Of a stretch of DNA of 64,000 nt, positions 43,454 to 56,597 are shown piece by piece; position 1 is the stretch's first letter; each line of letters opens with the position of its first letter. Position numbers and translations under genes: made by a program. A model generated the notes under the pieces. It saw only the letters and a program-made list of their open reading frames with translations, ran no database searches and was not told the origin of the DNA. The DNA is from Sphingomonas sp. PP-CE-1A-559 (GTDB lineage Bacteria; Pseudomonadota; Alphaproteobacteria; Sphingomonadales; Sphingomonadaceae): assembly GCF_004340965.1 (NCBI RefSeq), contig NZ_SLYA01000001.1, forward strand, positions 124,001 to 188,000, given 5' to 3'.

Positions 43454-43744
43454 ATGCCACAGGGCGACAAGAGCGCGTACACCGACAAGCAGAAGCGCAA
43501 GGCCGCGCATATCGCGGACGGCTATGAAGAGCGCGGCGTTCCCGAGAAGGAAGCCGAGGCTCGGGCCTGGGCTGCGGTGAACAAGGATTCTGGCGGGGGC
43601 AACCTGTCCGGCTCGGGCCGTGGCAAGCCCGATACGCATGCGTCTTCGCATGAGGGCGGGAAGCAGGCGGCTGGGCGTAGCGCGGCGGTGAAGTCTGCGG
43701 CTGCGAAGAAGGGTTGGGAGACCCGGCGGAAGAAGGCTGGGTAA
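43454..43744 (+). CDS. small basic 'plasmid stabilization'-type protein
   Basis: 96 aa, Lys/Gly-rich: MPQGDKSAYTDKQKRKAAHI, then ADGYEERGVPEKEAEARAWA and a low-complexity tail ending AAKKGWETRRKKAG. This family is chromosomal in many sphingomonads and rhizobia despite its label; a stress or DNA-associated role is possible but unproven. GAGGAGAGCGACG precedes the ATG. Confidence 0.75.
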   Translation: MPQGDKSAYTDKQKRKAAHIADGYEERGVPEKEAEARAWAAVNKDSGGGNLSGSGRGKPDTHASSHEGGKQAAGRSAAVKSAAAKKGWETRRKKAG

Positions 43745-43770
43745 GGCTGGAGCGCACCCTCGAAGCGATC

Positions 43771-43851
43771 TGTCATCCTGGCAAAAGTCAGGATCCAGAG
43801 TTACTTGCGGTGCGCTTCATGGCTCTGGATCCTGACTTTCGTCAGGATGAC
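43771..43851. repeat. inverted repeat, TGTCATCCTG type
   Basis: TGTCATCCTGGCAAAAGTCA with GGATCCAGAG at the left, CTCTGGATCCTGACTTTCG with TCAGGATGACGA at the right. A diverged relative of the 3941-4041 family, between convergent genes. Confidence 0.85.
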
Positions 43852-43958
43852 GAACGGTGTTTGCGTGCAGTTCTCGGCGGCGCTTCAGCCTGCGAAGGAC
43901 GTGTCCGCCTCGGTAAGATGCAGTCGGGGCCCGCCGCTCTTCCTCGAAGGGAGAGGGT

Positions 43959-44795
43959 TTAGAGGGCGAGAATCGCTTCCGCCTCGACCAGATGGAGACG
44001 CTCGACCATCTGGCCATCGAGGCGGATAGCACCCTTATCGGCATTCTCCGGTTTCGCGAACGCCGCCACGACGTTGCGGGCCCATGCCAATTCTTCCTCG
44101 CTGGGGCCAAAACCGGCGTTGGCCGCATCGATCTGGGACGGGTGGATCAGCGTCTTGCCGTCGAACCCGAGTGTTGCCCCTTGCGTGCATTCGGCGACGA
44201 AGCGGGGCGGGTCGTCGAGGGTGTTGCAGACGCCGTCTAGCGCCACGATCCCGGCAGCGCGGGCGGCCATCATCGTTGCCGTGAGAGCAGGGATCAGCGG
44301 CATGCGATCGGCCCCGAGCCGGCAACGCATCTCCTTGGCGAGATCGTTGGTGCCGGCGACCAGTGCGGTGAGGCGCGTTTCGGCTGCTGCTGCGGATAGG
44401 GCGGGGAGGGCAAGGATTGCGGCGCAGGTCTCGATCATCGCCCAGACCGGCGGGCCGTCTTCGCCTAGTGACACGCGGACCGCGAGCAGGTCGGCGACCG
44501 ACGAGACCTTGGGGAGGAGTACCGCATCCACGCCGATCGCGCGGATCGCGGCGATGTCGTCGGCATACCAGGGGGTGTCGAGGCCATTGACCCTGACTAC
44601 CAGTTCTCGCTCGCCGAAGCCGCCTTCGCGGACCGCCTCGACCACGCGGTCACGGGCTGCGGCCTTCTCGTCGGGCGCGACGGCGTCTTCCAGGTCGAGG
44701 ATGACGACGTCGCAATCGAGCGTCCGCGCCTTGGCGATCGCGCGAGCGTTCGAGGCGGGCATGTAGAGCGCGCTGCGGCGGCGTCTGGTCGTCAT
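43959..44795 (-). CDS. CitE-like CoA ester lyase (HpcH/HpaI family)
   Basis: TIM-barrel lyase of 278 aa related to citrate lyase beta subunit and malyl-CoA lyases. Seen: RSALYMPASNARAIAKA, CDVVILDLEDAVAPDEK (Mg2+-binding acids), LVVRVNGLDTPW, VLLPKVSS, MIETCAAIL (Glu) and GFDGKTLIHPSQID. No citrate lyase alpha or gamma subunit is nearby, so a stand-alone malyl- or citramalyl-CoA lyase is more likely; the substrate is unknown. Confidence 0.9.
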   Translation of the reverse strand: MTTRRRRSALYMPASNARAIAKARTLDCDVVILDLEDAVAPDEKAAARDRVVEAVREGGFGERELVVRVNGLDTPWYADDIAAIRAIGVDAVLLPKVSSVADLLAVRVSLGEDGPPVWAMIETCAAILALPALSAAAAETRLTALVAGTNDLAKEMRCRLGADRMPLIPALTATMMAARAAGIVALDGVCNTLDDPPRFVAECTQGATLGFDGKTLIHPSQIDAANAGFGPSEEELAWARNVVAAFAKPENADKGAIRLDGQMVERLHLVEAEAILAL

Positions 44796-44813
44796 GCTAG
44801 CGGCCGTTGTGGA

Positions 44814-47875
<3,062 letters not shown>

Positions 47876-47909
47876 TATCTTGGCGCTCCGGTTGGTATGG
47901 GGCGGCTGC

Positions 47910-48014
47910 ACCCCTCCCTGGAAGGGAGGGGCCGGGGGTGGGTCGGTGTGGGGCGTGCGAGCCGACTGCCAACGGGCCGACCCACCCCCAACCCCTCCCT
48001 TTCAGGGAGGGGGG
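47910..48014. repeat. paired CCCCTCCCTGGAAGGGAGGGG repeat
   Basis: ACCCCTCCCTGGAAGGGAGG with GGGGGTGGGTCGG at the left, and GACCCACCCCCAACCCCTCC with CAGGGAGGGGGG at the right. It sits between glgC and glgA inside an otherwise compact operon. Confidence 0.88.
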
Positions 48015-48032
48015 CAGGTATCGCCAAGCGCA

Positions 48033-49295
48033 TCACGCGGTGAGCCGGTCGATCATGGATTTGGTTACCAGCACCACGCCGTTGTCGGTGCGGCGGAAGC
48101 GTTGGGCGTCGGATTCTGCGTCCTCGCCTACGATCAGGCCGTCGGGGATTTCGACGCCGCGATCGACCACCACCTTCGACAGGCGCGCGCCGCGGCCGAT
48201 CACGCAGTGCGGGAGGATCACCGCTTGATCCAGCATCGAATAGCTGTGCGCGCGCGTGCCGGTGAAGATCAGGCTGCGGTGGATCGAGGAGCCGGAGATG
48301 ATGCAATCGCCCGACACGAGGCTCGACACAGCCTCGCCGCGGCGGCCGTCGTCGGCGTGGACGAACTTCGCGGGTGGCGTGACCTCCGAATAGGTCCAGA
48401 GCGGCCAGCTGCGGTCGTAGAGGTCGAGCTTGGGCACCACGTCGGTGAGATCGATATTCGCCTCCCAATACGCGTCGACCGTGCCGACGTCGCGCCAATA
48501 GGCCTCGACCTCGAGCCCCGAGCGGACGCAGCTGTCCGAGAAGCGATGCGCGACCGCCTTGCCGTTTTTAACGAGGTACGGGATGATGTCCTTGCCGAAA
48601 TCGCGCGACGATCCGGGGGTTGCGGCGTCGCGACGAAGCTCCTCGAACAGCAGCTTGGTCGTGAAGACGTAGATCCCCATCGACGCCAGCGCGATGTCCG
48701 GATTGCCGGGGATTGCGGGCGGATCGGCGGGCTTCTCAACGAACGCGGTGACGTTGTCGTGCTCGTCCACGGCCATCACGCCGAAGCCGACCGCCTCCAT
48801 CCGTGGCACTTCGAGGCAGGCGATGGTGACGTCCGCGCCGGTCTCGCAATGCTGTTGCAGGATCAGTTCGTAATCCATCTTGTAGATGTGATCGCCCGCC
48901 AGGATGACCATGTATTCGGGCGCGTGGCTCTCGATGATGTCGATGTTCTGGTAGACCGCGTCGGCGGTGCCCTCGTACCATTGGAACTCGCTGATCCGCT
49001 GCGACGCGGGCAGGATGTCGAAGCTCTCGTTGCGTTCCGAGCGGAGGAAGTTCCAGCCGCTCTGGAGATGGCGGATCAGCGAATGTGCCTTGTACTGCGT
49101 CGCGACGCCGATCCGGCGGATGCCCGAGTTGATCGCGTTGGACAGCGCGAAATCGATGATGCGCGCCTTGCCGCCGAAATACACCGCGGGTTTCGCGCGC
49201 GTATCGGTCAGCTCCATCAGGCGACTGCCGCGGCCGCCGGCCAGCACATACGCCATCGCGTCGCGCGCCAATGGCTGTCCCCGCCGTTCCACCAT
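48033..49295 (-). CDS. glgC: glucose-1-phosphate adenylyltransferase
   Basis: Makes ADP-glucose from glucose 1-P and ATP, the regulated step of glycogen synthesis (420 aa). Seen: [20 protein letters not shown] (nucleotide loop), [41 protein letters not shown] and FVEKPADPP (sugar-phosphate Lys), then left-handed beta-helix C-terminus. Same strand as the rest of the cluster. Confidence 0.96.
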   Translation of the reverse strand: MVERRGQPLARDAMAYVLAGGRGSRLMELTDTRAKPAVYFGGKARIIDFALSNAINSGIRRIGVATQYKAHSLIRHLQSGWNFLRSERNESFDILPASQRISEFQWYEGTADAVYQNIDIIESHAPEYMVILAGDHIYKMDYELILQQHCETGADVTIACLEVPRMEAVGFGVMAVDEHDNVTAFVEKPADPPAIPGNPDIALASMGIYVFTTKLLFEELRRDAATPGSSRDFGKDIIPYLVKNGKAVAHRFSDSCVRSGLEVEAYWRDVGTVDAYWEANIDLTDVVPKLDLYDRSWPLWTYSEVTPPAKFVHADDGRRGEAVSSLVSGDCIISGSSIHRSLIFTGTRAHSYSMLDQAVILPHCVIGRGARLSKVVVDRGVEIPDGLIVGEDAESDAQRFRRTDNGVVLVTKSMIDRLTA

Positions 49296-49381
49296 GTCAG
49301 TCTCTCCCTAAGTTCGGTTGTATAACGCCCTGTTACCCGGGGCTTGTTCCGTCGTTGCGCTAGATCGGTCTTCGAACTCGA

Positions 49382-51544
49382 TCAGCCTTCGTATTCGAGC
49401 ATGATCGTCGCGAGCGGCGGCAGCGTGACCCAGGCCGCGCCGTCCTTCGCGACGACGCCGCCGAGATTGCCGAGCCCGCTGCCCCAATAGTCGTGCGCGT
49501 CGCTGTTGATGATCTCGCACCAGCGGCCGTCGAGCGGCAGCGGTACGCGGTAGGGCGCGCGCGCGATCGGCGTCATGTTGGCGACGATCGCGATCGGCTT
49601 CGCGCCGGGGGCCTTGCGCAACCACGCGAACACCGAATTGGCGGCATCGTCGGCGACCAGCCATTCGAAGCCCTCCGCCTCGCAATCGCGCGCGTGCAGC
49701 GCCGGCTTCTCGCGGTAGACGGTGTTGAGGTCGCGGACGAGGTTGCGGATGCCCTCATGGCTGCGCGCGTTGCGCAGATCCCAGTCGAGCGCGCGCGCTT
49801 CCGACCATTCGCGACGCTGCGCGAATTCCTGCCCCATGAAGAGCAGCTTCTTGCCCGGATAGCCCCACATGAACGCGTAATAGGCGCGCAGATTGGCGAA
49901 TTGCTGCCAGTCGTCGCCGGGCATCTTGGTCAGCAGCGAGCCCTTGCCGTGGACGACCTCGTCATGGCTGAGCGGCAGGACGAAATTCTCGCTGAACGCG
50001 TAGACGAGGCCGAAATTGATCTCGCCATGATGGTGTTTCCGGTGCAGCGGATCGCGCGCCATGTACTGGAGCGTGTCGTGCATGAAGCCCATGTTCCACT
50101 TGAACCCGAACCCGAGCCCACCGCTCTTGCCGTCGTCGCTCACAGGTGCGGAGACGCCCGGCCACGAGGTCGATTCCTCGGCGATCGTGAAGACGCCGGG
50201 GTGCTGGCCGTAGATCTCGCGGTTCATGTCGCGGAGGAACGCGACGGCCTCCCAGTTCTCGCGGCCGCCCTGCTCGTTGGGGATCCATTCGCCGGCCTTG
50301 CGCGAATAATCGCGGTACAGCATCGACGCGACCGCATCCACGCGCAGGCCGTCGATATGATAGCGCTCGGCCCAGAACAGCGCGTTATTGACGAGGAACG
50401 ACGTCACTTCGCGGCGCCCGAAATTGTAGATCGCGGTGTTCCAGTCGGGGTGGAAGCCGAGCCGCGGGTCCTCGTGCTCGTACAGCGCAGTGCCGTCGAA
50501 CTTCGCGAGGCCGAACGCGTCGGTCGGGAAATGCGCAGGCACCCAGTCGAGCAACACGCCGATCCCGGCGAGATGCGCGCCATCGACGAACCGCGCGAAC
50601 CCTTCGACGTCGCCGAAGCGCGCGGACGGCGCGTAGAGGCCGGTGGTCTGGTAGCCCCAGCTCGGGTCGTACGGGTGTTCGCTGATCGGTAGGAATTCGA
50701 TGTGCGTGAAGCCCATCTCGACCACATACGGGATCAGGCGGTCGGCGAGCGCGTCCCAGGTGAGGAACCAGCCGTCGGCATCGCGGTCCCACGATCCGGC
50801 GTGGACCTCATAAATGCTGATTGGCACACGGCGCGGATCGACCGAGGCCCAGTGCTTGCGGTGATCGGTGTCGGCCCAGTCGTGCGCGAGTTTCCGTGTG
50901 ATCGAGGCGTTGGCGGGGCGGAGTTCGGCCGCGAACGCGAACGGGTCGGCCTTGAGTGGTTGCAGCTGGCCGTCCGGGCCGACGATCTCGAACTTGTACG
51001 CGCGGTATTCGGCGATGTCGGGGATGAAGATCTCCCATACGCCGACGTCGCCGCGCTTGCGCATCGCGTGGCGGCGGCCGTCCCAGTCGTTGAAGTCGCC
51101 GACCACCGACACGCGCTGCGCATTGGGGGCCCAGAGCGCGAAGTGGACGCCGTGCGCGCCTTCGTGCTCGATGAGGTGCGCGCCCATCTTGTCGTGAAGG
51201 CGGCGGTGCGTTCCCTCCGCCATCAGCAGGTCGTCGATCGGGCCGAGTACGGGGCCGAAGCTATAGGGGTCGGTGACCCACCACGAGATGTCGCCCGCCT
51301 CCGCATGATACTTCACCGGCTGTTGCGTGCCGTCAATCGGGCCCTCGAACAGGCCGCGATCGTCGATGCGGGGGAGCGTGCCGAGCGCGGTGCCGTCGAG
51401 TGCGTGCGCCTCGGCCTTGTCCGCGCCGGGCAGCCAGACGCGCGCGAACACGCCGGTCGGGCCGCTGTGGACGCCGAGCAGCGAGAACGGATCGTCGTGA
51501 CGCCCTTCCAGCAGGGCAACGATGGCGCCTTCGGGTGGCTTCAC
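49382..51544 (-). CDS. glgB: 1,4-alpha-glucan branching enzyme
   Basis: GH13 branching enzyme of 720 aa creating alpha-1,6 links. N-terminal CBM48 domains (LLGVHSGPTGVFARVWLPGA, VHFALWAPNAQRVSVVGDFN), then the TIM barrel with nucleophile Asp in IDGLRVDAVASMLYRDYS, acid Glu in TIAEESTSWPG and LPLSHDEVVHGKGSL. GTG 51544 overlaps the glgP stop as GTGA; upstream frame was rejected as the glgP shadow. Confidence 0.96.
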   Translation of the reverse strand: MKPPEGAIVALLEGRHDDPFSLLGVHSGPTGVFARVWLPGADKAEAHALDGTALGTLPRIDDRGLFEGPIDGTQQPVKYHAEAGDISWWVTDPYSFGPVLGPIDDLLMAEGTHRRLHDKMGAHLIEHEGAHGVHFALWAPNAQRVSVVGDFNDWDGRRHAMRKRGDVGVWEIFIPDIAEYRAYKFEIVGPDGQLQPLKADPFAFAAELRPANASITRKLAHDWADTDHRKHWASVDPRRVPISIYEVHAGSWDRDADGWFLTWDALADRLIPYVVEMGFTHIEFLPISEHPYDPSWGYQTTGLYAPSARFGDVEGFARFVDGAHLAGIGVLLDWVPAHFPTDAFGLAKFDGTALYEHEDPRLGFHPDWNTAIYNFGRREVTSFLVNNALFWAERYHIDGLRVDAVASMLYRDYSRKAGEWIPNEQGGRENWEAVAFLRDMNREIYGQHPGVFTIAEESTSWPGVSAPVSDDGKSGGLGFGFKWNMGFMHDTLQYMARDPLHRKHHHGEINFGLVYAFSENFVLPLSHDEVVHGKGSLLTKMPGDDWQQFANLRAYYAFMWGYPGKKLLFMGQEFAQRREWSEARALDWDLRNARSHEGIRNLVRDLNTVYREKPALHARDCEAEGFEWLVADDAANSVFAWLRKAPGAKPIAIVANMTPIARAPYRVPLPLDGRWCEIINSDAHDYWGSGLGNLGGVVAKDGAAWVTLPPLATIMLEYEG

Positions 51545-53982
51545 ATCACCGTCCAGATTTCCCGCGCGTATTCGCGGATCGTGCGGTCGGACGAAAACCA
51601 GCCGACGCGGGCGACGTTGCGGACGGTCGAGGCGACCCACGCGTCGCGATCGTTCCAGCGTGTGTCGACCGCGCGCTGCGCGGTTGCATAGCTGTCGAAA
51701 TCGGCGGCGAGCATAAACCAATCGCCCTCGTACAACCCGCCCATCAGCCCGGCGTAGCGCGTCTTGTCGTCGGGCGAGAATACGCCGGACGCGATCGCGG
51801 AGACCGCCTGACGGAGTTCGTTCGAACCATCGATGACACTGCGCGGATCATAGCCGTTGGCGCGCTTCGCCTCGACCTCGTCCGCGGTCATGCCGAAGAT
51901 GAAGATGTTGTCGTCGCCGACACGGTCCTTGATCTCGATGTTCGCGCCGTCGAGCGTGCCGATCGTGAGCGCGCCGTTCATCGCGAACTTCATGTTGCCG
52001 GTGCCCGACGCCTCGAGCCCGGCGGTCGAGATCTGTTCGCTGAGATCGGCGGCGGGGATGATCTTCTCCGCCAGCGACACGTTGTAATTGGGCAGGAACG
52101 CGACCTTGAGCAGGCCACCGACGGACGGATCGGCGTTGATCCGGCGCGCGACGTCGTTCGCCAGCTTGATGACGAGTTTGGCGTTGTGATAGCTCGACGC
52201 CGCCTTGCCCGCGAACAGCTTCACGCGGGGCGTCCAGTCCCGCTCGGGATGGCTGCGGATCTGATCGTAGAGCGCGACCGTCTCGATGATGTTGAGCAGC
52301 TGGCGCTTATACTCGTGGATGCGCTTGATCTGGACGTCGAACATCGCGTCCGGGTCGACGCGGAGCCCCATCGTCTCCTTGATGTGATTAGCCAGTGCCA
52401 CCTTGTTCGAACGCTTCACGCTCGAAAAGCGCTCCCTGAAACCGGAGTCGTCCGCGAAAACATCCAGATCGACGAGCTTTTCGGCGTCGTCGAGGAAGCC
52501 GTCGCCGATCGCATCGCGGATCAGCGCGGTCAGGCCGGGGTTGCATTGCTGGAGCCAGCGACGCGGCGTGATGCCGTTGGTCTTGTTGTTGATCCGCGTC
52601 GGGTAGAGCTTGTGGAGATCGGCGAAGACCGTCTTCTTCATCAGCTGCGTATGCAGCGCGGCGACGCCGTTGACGCTGTGCGAACCGGCAAAGGCGAGGT
52701 TCGCCATCCGCACGCGCCGCTCGCCACCCTCGTCGATCAGGCTGATCGCCGAGATCGCGCGGTCGTCTATGCCGTCTGTGCCGCGCGCCTCACGCAGCAG
52801 CTTGGCGTTGATCGCGTAGACGATCTGCATGTGGCGCGGGAGCAGCCGTTCGAACAGCGGCAGCGGCCAACTCTCCAGCGCTTCGGGCAGCAGCGTGTGG
52901 TTGGTGTAGCCGAATGTCGCGCGCGTGATCTTCCACGCCTCGTCGAACGCGAATTCGTGGTGGTCGATCAGCAGCCGCATGAGTTCGGCGACCGACACCG
53001 CGGGGTGCGTGTCGTTGAGCTGGATCGCGGCCTTGTCGGGCAGCGTGCGGATGTCGCCGAAATACTGGATGTGGCGGCGGACGATGTCCTGGATCGACGC
53101 GGACGAGAAGAAATACTCCTGGCGAAGGCGGAGTTCCTGGCCGGCAGCGGTGGAGTCGTTGGGGTAGAGGACGCGGGTGAGCGTTTCGGCGCGCGTCTGG
53201 TCGGCGAGGGCGCCCGAGAAATCGCCGGCGTTGAAACGGTCGAGCTTGATCGGATCGAACGCGCTGGCGGTCCAGAGGCGGAGCGTGTTGACGTGCTTGC
53301 CGCGCCAGCCGACGACGGGGGTGTCGACAGCGGTGGCCTCGACCGCCTCGGACGGGCTCCAGTGAACCTGACCGTTGTCTGCGACCGTCACTTCGCCGCC
53401 GAAGCCGACGAAATAGGCGCTCTCGCGGCGTTCGAATTCCCAGGGGTTGCCGTGCGCGAGCCAGTTCTCGGGCATCTCGACCTGCCAGCCATCGTCGATC
53501 CGCTGGCGGAACATGCCGTTCACATAGCGGATGCCGTAGCCATAGGCGGGCAGCGCGAGGCTCGCCATGCTCTCCATGAAGCACGCGGCGAGCCGGCCGA
53601 GACCGCCATTGCCGAGCGCCGCATCGGGCTCGATCTCTTCGAGTTCGGCGAGGTCGACGCCGTGGAGCTTCAGCGCCTGCGTGACCTCGTCGTTGCGCTG
53701 GAGGTTGGTCACCGCGTCGCGCAGCAGCCGGCCGATCAGGAATTCGAGGCTGAGATAATAGACGCGCTTGGCGCCGGCCGCGTGCGCCGCCTTGGTCGAG
53801 GCCATCCAGCGTTCGACGATGTCGTTGCGGACGGTCAGGATCGTCGCGGCAAGCCAGTCGTGCGGGCGTGCGGCCTGCGCATCCTTGCCGATGCGGTGGA
53901 CGAGCGTGTCGAGGATCGAGTCGGCCAGATCCTGGATGACGGGTGCTTGAACGGGCGGCTGTACGGCAGGATCTGAGGTCAC
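51541..53982 (-). CDS. glgP: glycogen/starch phosphorylase
   Basis: GT35 phosphorylase (813 aa) releasing glucose 1-P from glycogen. Seen: YYLSLEFLIGRLLRDAVTNL, GNGGLGRLAACFMESMAS, QLNDTHPAVSVAELMR and the PLP Lys in SGTGNMKFAMNGALTIGTLD. It is the first gene of the cluster, so breakdown and synthesis genes share a transcript start; the roughly 140-bp gap to the tRNA gene should hold the promoter. Confidence 0.96.
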   Translation of the reverse strand: MTSDPAVQPPVQAPVIQDLADSILDTLVHRIGKDAQAARPHDWLAATILTVRNDIVERWMASTKAAHAAGAKRVYYLSLEFLIGRLLRDAVTNLQRNDEVTQALKLHGVDLAELEEIEPDAALGNGGLGRLAACFMESMASLALPAYGYGIRYVNGMFRQRIDDGWQVEMPENWLAHGNPWEFERRESAYFVGFGGEVTVADNGQVHWSPSEAVEATAVDTPVVGWRGKHVNTLRLWTASAFDPIKLDRFNAGDFSGALADQTRAETLTRVLYPNDSTAAGQELRLRQEYFFSSASIQDIVRRHIQYFGDIRTLPDKAAIQLNDTHPAVSVAELMRLLIDHHEFAFDEAWKITRATFGYTNHTLLPEALESWPLPLFERLLPRHMQIVYAINAKLLREARGTDGIDDRAISAISLIDEGGERRVRMANLAFAGSHSVNGVAALHTQLMKKTVFADLHKLYPTRINNKTNGITPRRWLQQCNPGLTALIRDAIGDGFLDDAEKLVDLDVFADDSGFRERFSSVKRSNKVALANHIKETMGLRVDPDAMFDVQIKRIHEYKRQLLNIIETVALYDQIRSHPERDWTPRVKLFAGKAASSYHNAKLVIKLANDVARRINADPSVGGLLKVAFLPNYNVSLAEKIIPAADLSEQISTAGLEASGTGNMKFAMNGALTIGTLDGANIEIKDRVGDDNIFIFGMTADEVEAKRANGYDPRSVIDGSNELRQAVSAIASGVFSPDDKTRYAGLMGGLYEGDWFMLAADFDSYATAQRAVDTRWNDRDAWVASTVRNVARVGWFSSDRTIREYAREIWTVM

Positions 53983-54122
53983 GCGGTTTCCGAAATCGTT
54001 ACGGTCGCGGCGATCCTAGCCGTCCGCGAGCCGATGTCACGCGGACTTCCTTCCCGTGATGGAAAAGAATGTTGCCGATCAATGCTTTGAATTTGGGATG
54101 ATCCATCACCGCGCTGGGGCGG

Positions 54123-54209
54123 TGGTGGACAGGGTAGGGTTCGAACCTACGTAGGAGAAACTCCGGCAGATTTACAGTCTGCTGCCTTTAACCACTCGGC
54201 CACCTGTCC
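54123..54209 (-). tRNA. tRNA-Tyr (GTA)
   Basis: On the minus strand the cloverleaf starts GGACAGGTGGCCGAGTGG and ends with TTCGAACCCTACCCTGTCC, discriminator A and encoded CCA. The anticodon arm CAGACTGTAAATCTG gives anticodon GTA. The long variable arm (GGAGTTTCTCCTACG) is as expected for bacterial tRNA-Tyr, with 87 nt including CCA. Confidence 0.97.
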
Positions 54210-54370
54210 AGGCCGCTTTTGCAAGCGCCGCTCTTTCAAGCGAGGCGGCTCAATGGCGAAGCGCGCTCGGTGTGTCAACGCAGGTTTTGCGAAGTTTCGT
54301 GGTTCATAGTTGCCGCGGGAGCGGAATGCCGACAAGGACGCGGCATACACAGACACGATAGAGAGCGAAT

Positions 54371-55114
54371 ATGGCACGCAAGGGACACAGGCCGAGCAAG
54401 GCACCGGCAGGCCGCCCCCGCTTCTGGGGCAAGCACGCGGTGGGCGCTGCGCTCGCCAATCCGGAGCGCACGGTGCGCAAGATCCTCGGCACGCGCGAGG
54501 CGCTGGCCGGGTTCGACCTGCCGGCCGACGTGCCGGTGACCTATGCCGAGGCGATGGACCTGGCGCGGCTGGTGCCGGGTGATGCGCCGCACCAGGGCGT
54601 GGTGATCGAGGTCGAGCCGCTCGAGGACATGTGGCTCGCCGACCTGCTCGAGCACGGCAAGGACGACAACCGCCCGCTGGTGATCCTCGACGGCGTGACC
54701 GATCCGCATAACGTCGGCGCGATTCTGCGCTCGGCGGCGGCGTTCGATGCGTTGGGAATCATTACGCCGGACCGGAATGCACCGCCGGAGTCGGGGACGA
54801 TCGCTCGGGCTGCGTCCGGGGCGCTTGAGTCGGTGCCTTGGATTCGCGTGGTGAACCTGGCGCGCGCTCTGGAAGAGATTGCGGCGGCGGGGTTCTGGCG
54901 GATCGGGCTTACGGGCCACGCGACGCAGACGCTGTCGGAAGCGATGGGGACGCAGCGGATCGCGATCGTGCTCGGCGCCGAGGGCGAGGGCATGCGCCAG
55001 AATACCGAGCAGCATTGCGACGAGCTGGCGAAACTGCCGATCTCGGAGAAGGTGGAAAGCCTGAACGTCTCGAACGCGGCAGCGATTGCGTTGTACGCGA
55101 TAACGACGCGGTGA
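54371..55114 (+). CDS. rlmB: 23S rRNA 2'-O-methyltransferase, RlmB/TrmH type
   Basis: SPOUT methyltransferase of 247 aa, probably methylating G2251 of 23S rRNA. An N-terminal substrate-binding domain (RFWGKHAVGAALANPERTVR) precedes the three SpoU motifs: LDGVTDPHNVGAILRSA, IVLGAEGEGMR and VESLNVSNAAAIALY. The exact target is by family; other TrmH-type sites cannot be excluded. Confidence 0.93.
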   Translation: MARKGHRPSKAPAGRPRFWGKHAVGAALANPERTVRKILGTREALAGFDLPADVPVTYAEAMDLARLVPGDAPHQGVVIEVEPLEDMWLADLLEHGKDDNRPLVILDGVTDPHNVGAILRSAAAFDALGIITPDRNAPPESGTIARAASGALESVPWIRVVNLARALEEIAAAGFWRIGLTGHATQTLSEAMGTQRIAIVLGAEGEGMRQNTEQHCDELAKLPISEKVESLNVSNAAAIALYAITTR

Positions 55115-55115
55115 C

Positions 55116-55275
55116 CCGAACTCCCTCGCCCCTACGGGGAGAGGGAAGGGGCCCGGCGCACTTGCGGTGGGAAGGGAGAGGGGAGTGAGGCTCGGGACTT
55201 GGATCCCAACGCCCCTCTCCCTTCCGTCGCCTGCGGCTTCTCCCTCCCTCTCCCCGTAGGGGCGAGGGACTCGGG
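55116..55275. repeat. paired CTCCCTCGCCCC/GGGGCGAGGGA repeat
   Basis: CCCGAACTCCCTCGCCCCTA then CGGGGAGAGGGAAGGGGCCC at the left, and CCCCTCTCCCTTCCG, then CTCCCCGTAGGGGCGAGGGA at the right. It belongs to the CCCTCTCCCC family associated elsewhere with DUF559 genes, but no DUF559 gene is here. It separates convergent genes. Confidence 0.85.
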
Positions 55276-55278
55276 AAA

Positions 55279-55596
55279 TCAGTCCTCTTCGGCGATTCTT
55301 ACCTTCAGGCCATCGAGCCCTTCAGTCAGTTCGATCTGGCACGACAGGCGTGAAAACTCATCACGATCACTCGTCGAATCGAGCAAATCATCCTCGTCCG
55401 GCCCCATCGGCTTCAGTTTGGCCGCAAAGTCCGGGTCGACATGGACGTGGCAGGTGGCACACGAGCAGCAGCCGCCGCACAGCGCCAGGATCTCGTCGAT
55501 CCCTGCGTCGCGGATGACTTCCATCACCGAAAGGCCCGCCTCGCCAATGATCTCGCGTTCTTCCCCTTCGCGCGTCACGACGATAAGCTTGGGCAT
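55279..55596 (-). CDS. 2Fe-2S ferredoxin (adrenodoxin type)
   Basis: 105-aa electron carrier. Cluster Cys residues lie in [15 protein letters not shown] (C-x5-C-x2-C, with one extra Cys where Ser is usual) and the fourth in [15 protein letters not shown]-terminal [20 protein letters not shown] is the ubiquitin-like fold. Likely partner of a cytochrome P450 or of an iron-sulfur assembly or oxygenase system not in the window. Confidence 0.92.
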   Translation of the reverse strand: MPKLIVVTREGEEREIIGEAGLSVMEVIRDAGIDEILALCGGCCSCATCHVHVDPDFAAKLKPMGPDEDDLLDSTSDRDEFSRLSCQIELTEGLDGLKVRIAEED

Positions 55597-55656
55597 GTCA
55601 TTCTCCGAAAAATCTTCGTGCGTTCATGCCGTTGCGCGAGCCAAGGATCAAGCATC

Positions 55657-56280
55657 ATGGGCCTGAGCGCAGAGCAACTCGAAACCGCGATGGCGGCATT
55701 GTGCGAAATCGAGCCGGCGTTCGCGGTCGCGGTGGGCAATGCGGGCCACCCCGCACCGCGGATCAGCGAGCGCGGCTTCGCGACGTTGCTGCGGACGATC
55801 GTCGGCCAGCAGGTGAGCGTCGCCTCCGCGGCGGCGGTGTGGAACAAGCTCGATGCGGTGGTCGGCGGAGCGGGCGACCCGGTGAAGATCGCCGCTGCCA
55901 GCGACGAGTTGCTGAAGAGCGCAGGCCTCTCCCGCCAGAAGCTCGGCTATGCCCGCAGCCTCGCCGACGAGGTGACGAGCGGGCGGCTCGACCTCACCAA
56001 CCTGCCCGAGGACGACGAGGAGGCGATCGCGGCGCTGGTCCGCGTGAAGGGGATCGGTCGCTGGTCGGCGGAGATCTACCTGCTGTTTGCGGAAGGGCGG
56101 ACGGACATCTGGCCGGCGGGCGACCTCGCGATCCAGATCGAAGTCGGGCGTATCCTTGGCCACGAGACACGCCCGAGCGAGAAACTGACGCGAGAGGTGG
56201 CGGAGGCCTGGCGCCCGCACCGCGGCGCGGCGGCGATCTTCGCGTGGCATCATTACCAGGCGGACATGAAGGTCATCTGA
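55657..56280 (+). CDS. DNA-3-methyladenine glycosylase family (AlkA-like)
   Basis: HhH-GPD base-excision glycosylase of 207 aa removing alkylated purines. Seen: [20 protein letters not shown], the helix-hairpin-helix [20 protein letters not shown] and the catalytic Asp in WPAGDLAIQ. It lacks the N-terminal AlkA domain, as in many alphaproteobacteria. ATG 55657; divergent from ferredoxin. Confidence 0.92.
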   Translation: MGLSAEQLETAMAALCEIEPAFAVAVGNAGHPAPRISERGFATLLRTIVGQQVSVASAAAVWNKLDAVVGGAGDPVKIAAASDELLKSAGLSRQKLGYARSLADEVTSGRLDLTNLPEDDEEAIAALVRVKGIGRWSAEIYLLFAEGRTDIWPAGDLAIQIEVGRILGHETRPSEKLTREVAEAWRPHRGAAAIFAWHHYQADMKVI

Positions 56281-56287
56281 CTTTCTA

Positions 56288-56398
56288 CTCCCCTCCCTGG
56301 AAGGGAGGGGGCGGGGGTGGGTCGGTTTTCGCATGTTCGCCGGGTTGGGGCTCGAGCGGGCCTACCCACCCCCAGCCCCTCCCTTCCAGGGAGGGGAG
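56288..56398. repeat. paired CCCCTCCCTGGAAGGGAGGGG repeat
   Basis: CTCCCCTCCCTGGAAGGGAG with GGGGGTGGGTCGG at the left, and CTACCCACCCCCAGCCCCTC, CTTCCAGGGAGGGGAG at the right. Same-strand genes on each side. Confidence 0.88.
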
Positions 56399-56597
56399 AC
56401 GCTTCCCATATATTCGTTGCGTACCCGCGCACACGTCGGCCCAGCGAAAGCCGGCATCTCTCCATTCGAATGGCTACACCCGCCAACCGGAACACCCCAG
56501 TTATCAATGGAGTGACGGAACGGAGGTGAACGCGTTGTCGCCCGACTCGCCAGCCACGCCTTGTCCCCTTCCCCTCGTTCCGGCAAAGCACCCCCCG
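56399..56597 (+). other. leader region of mntH
   Basis: With the adjoining repeat this makes a 317-bp gap without a gene. GGAGG at 56522-56526 is a strong Shine-Dalgarno placed 8 nt before TTG 56535, which is in frame with mntH; GTG 56526 overlaps it. ATG 56598 itself has no such motif. CCAGCGAAAGCCGGCAT may be a remnant of another repeat. No manganese riboswitch was recognised. Confidence 0.45.

Noticed and set aside
54123..54209. Integration hotspot at tRNA-Tyr
   Set aside because: The tRNA is intact, with ordinary genes on both sides and no partial duplicate of its 3' end in the window.
56399..56597. Manganese (yybP-ykoY) riboswitch or MntR operator before mntH
   Set aside because: No matching conserved loop sequences or clear palindromic operator could be seen.
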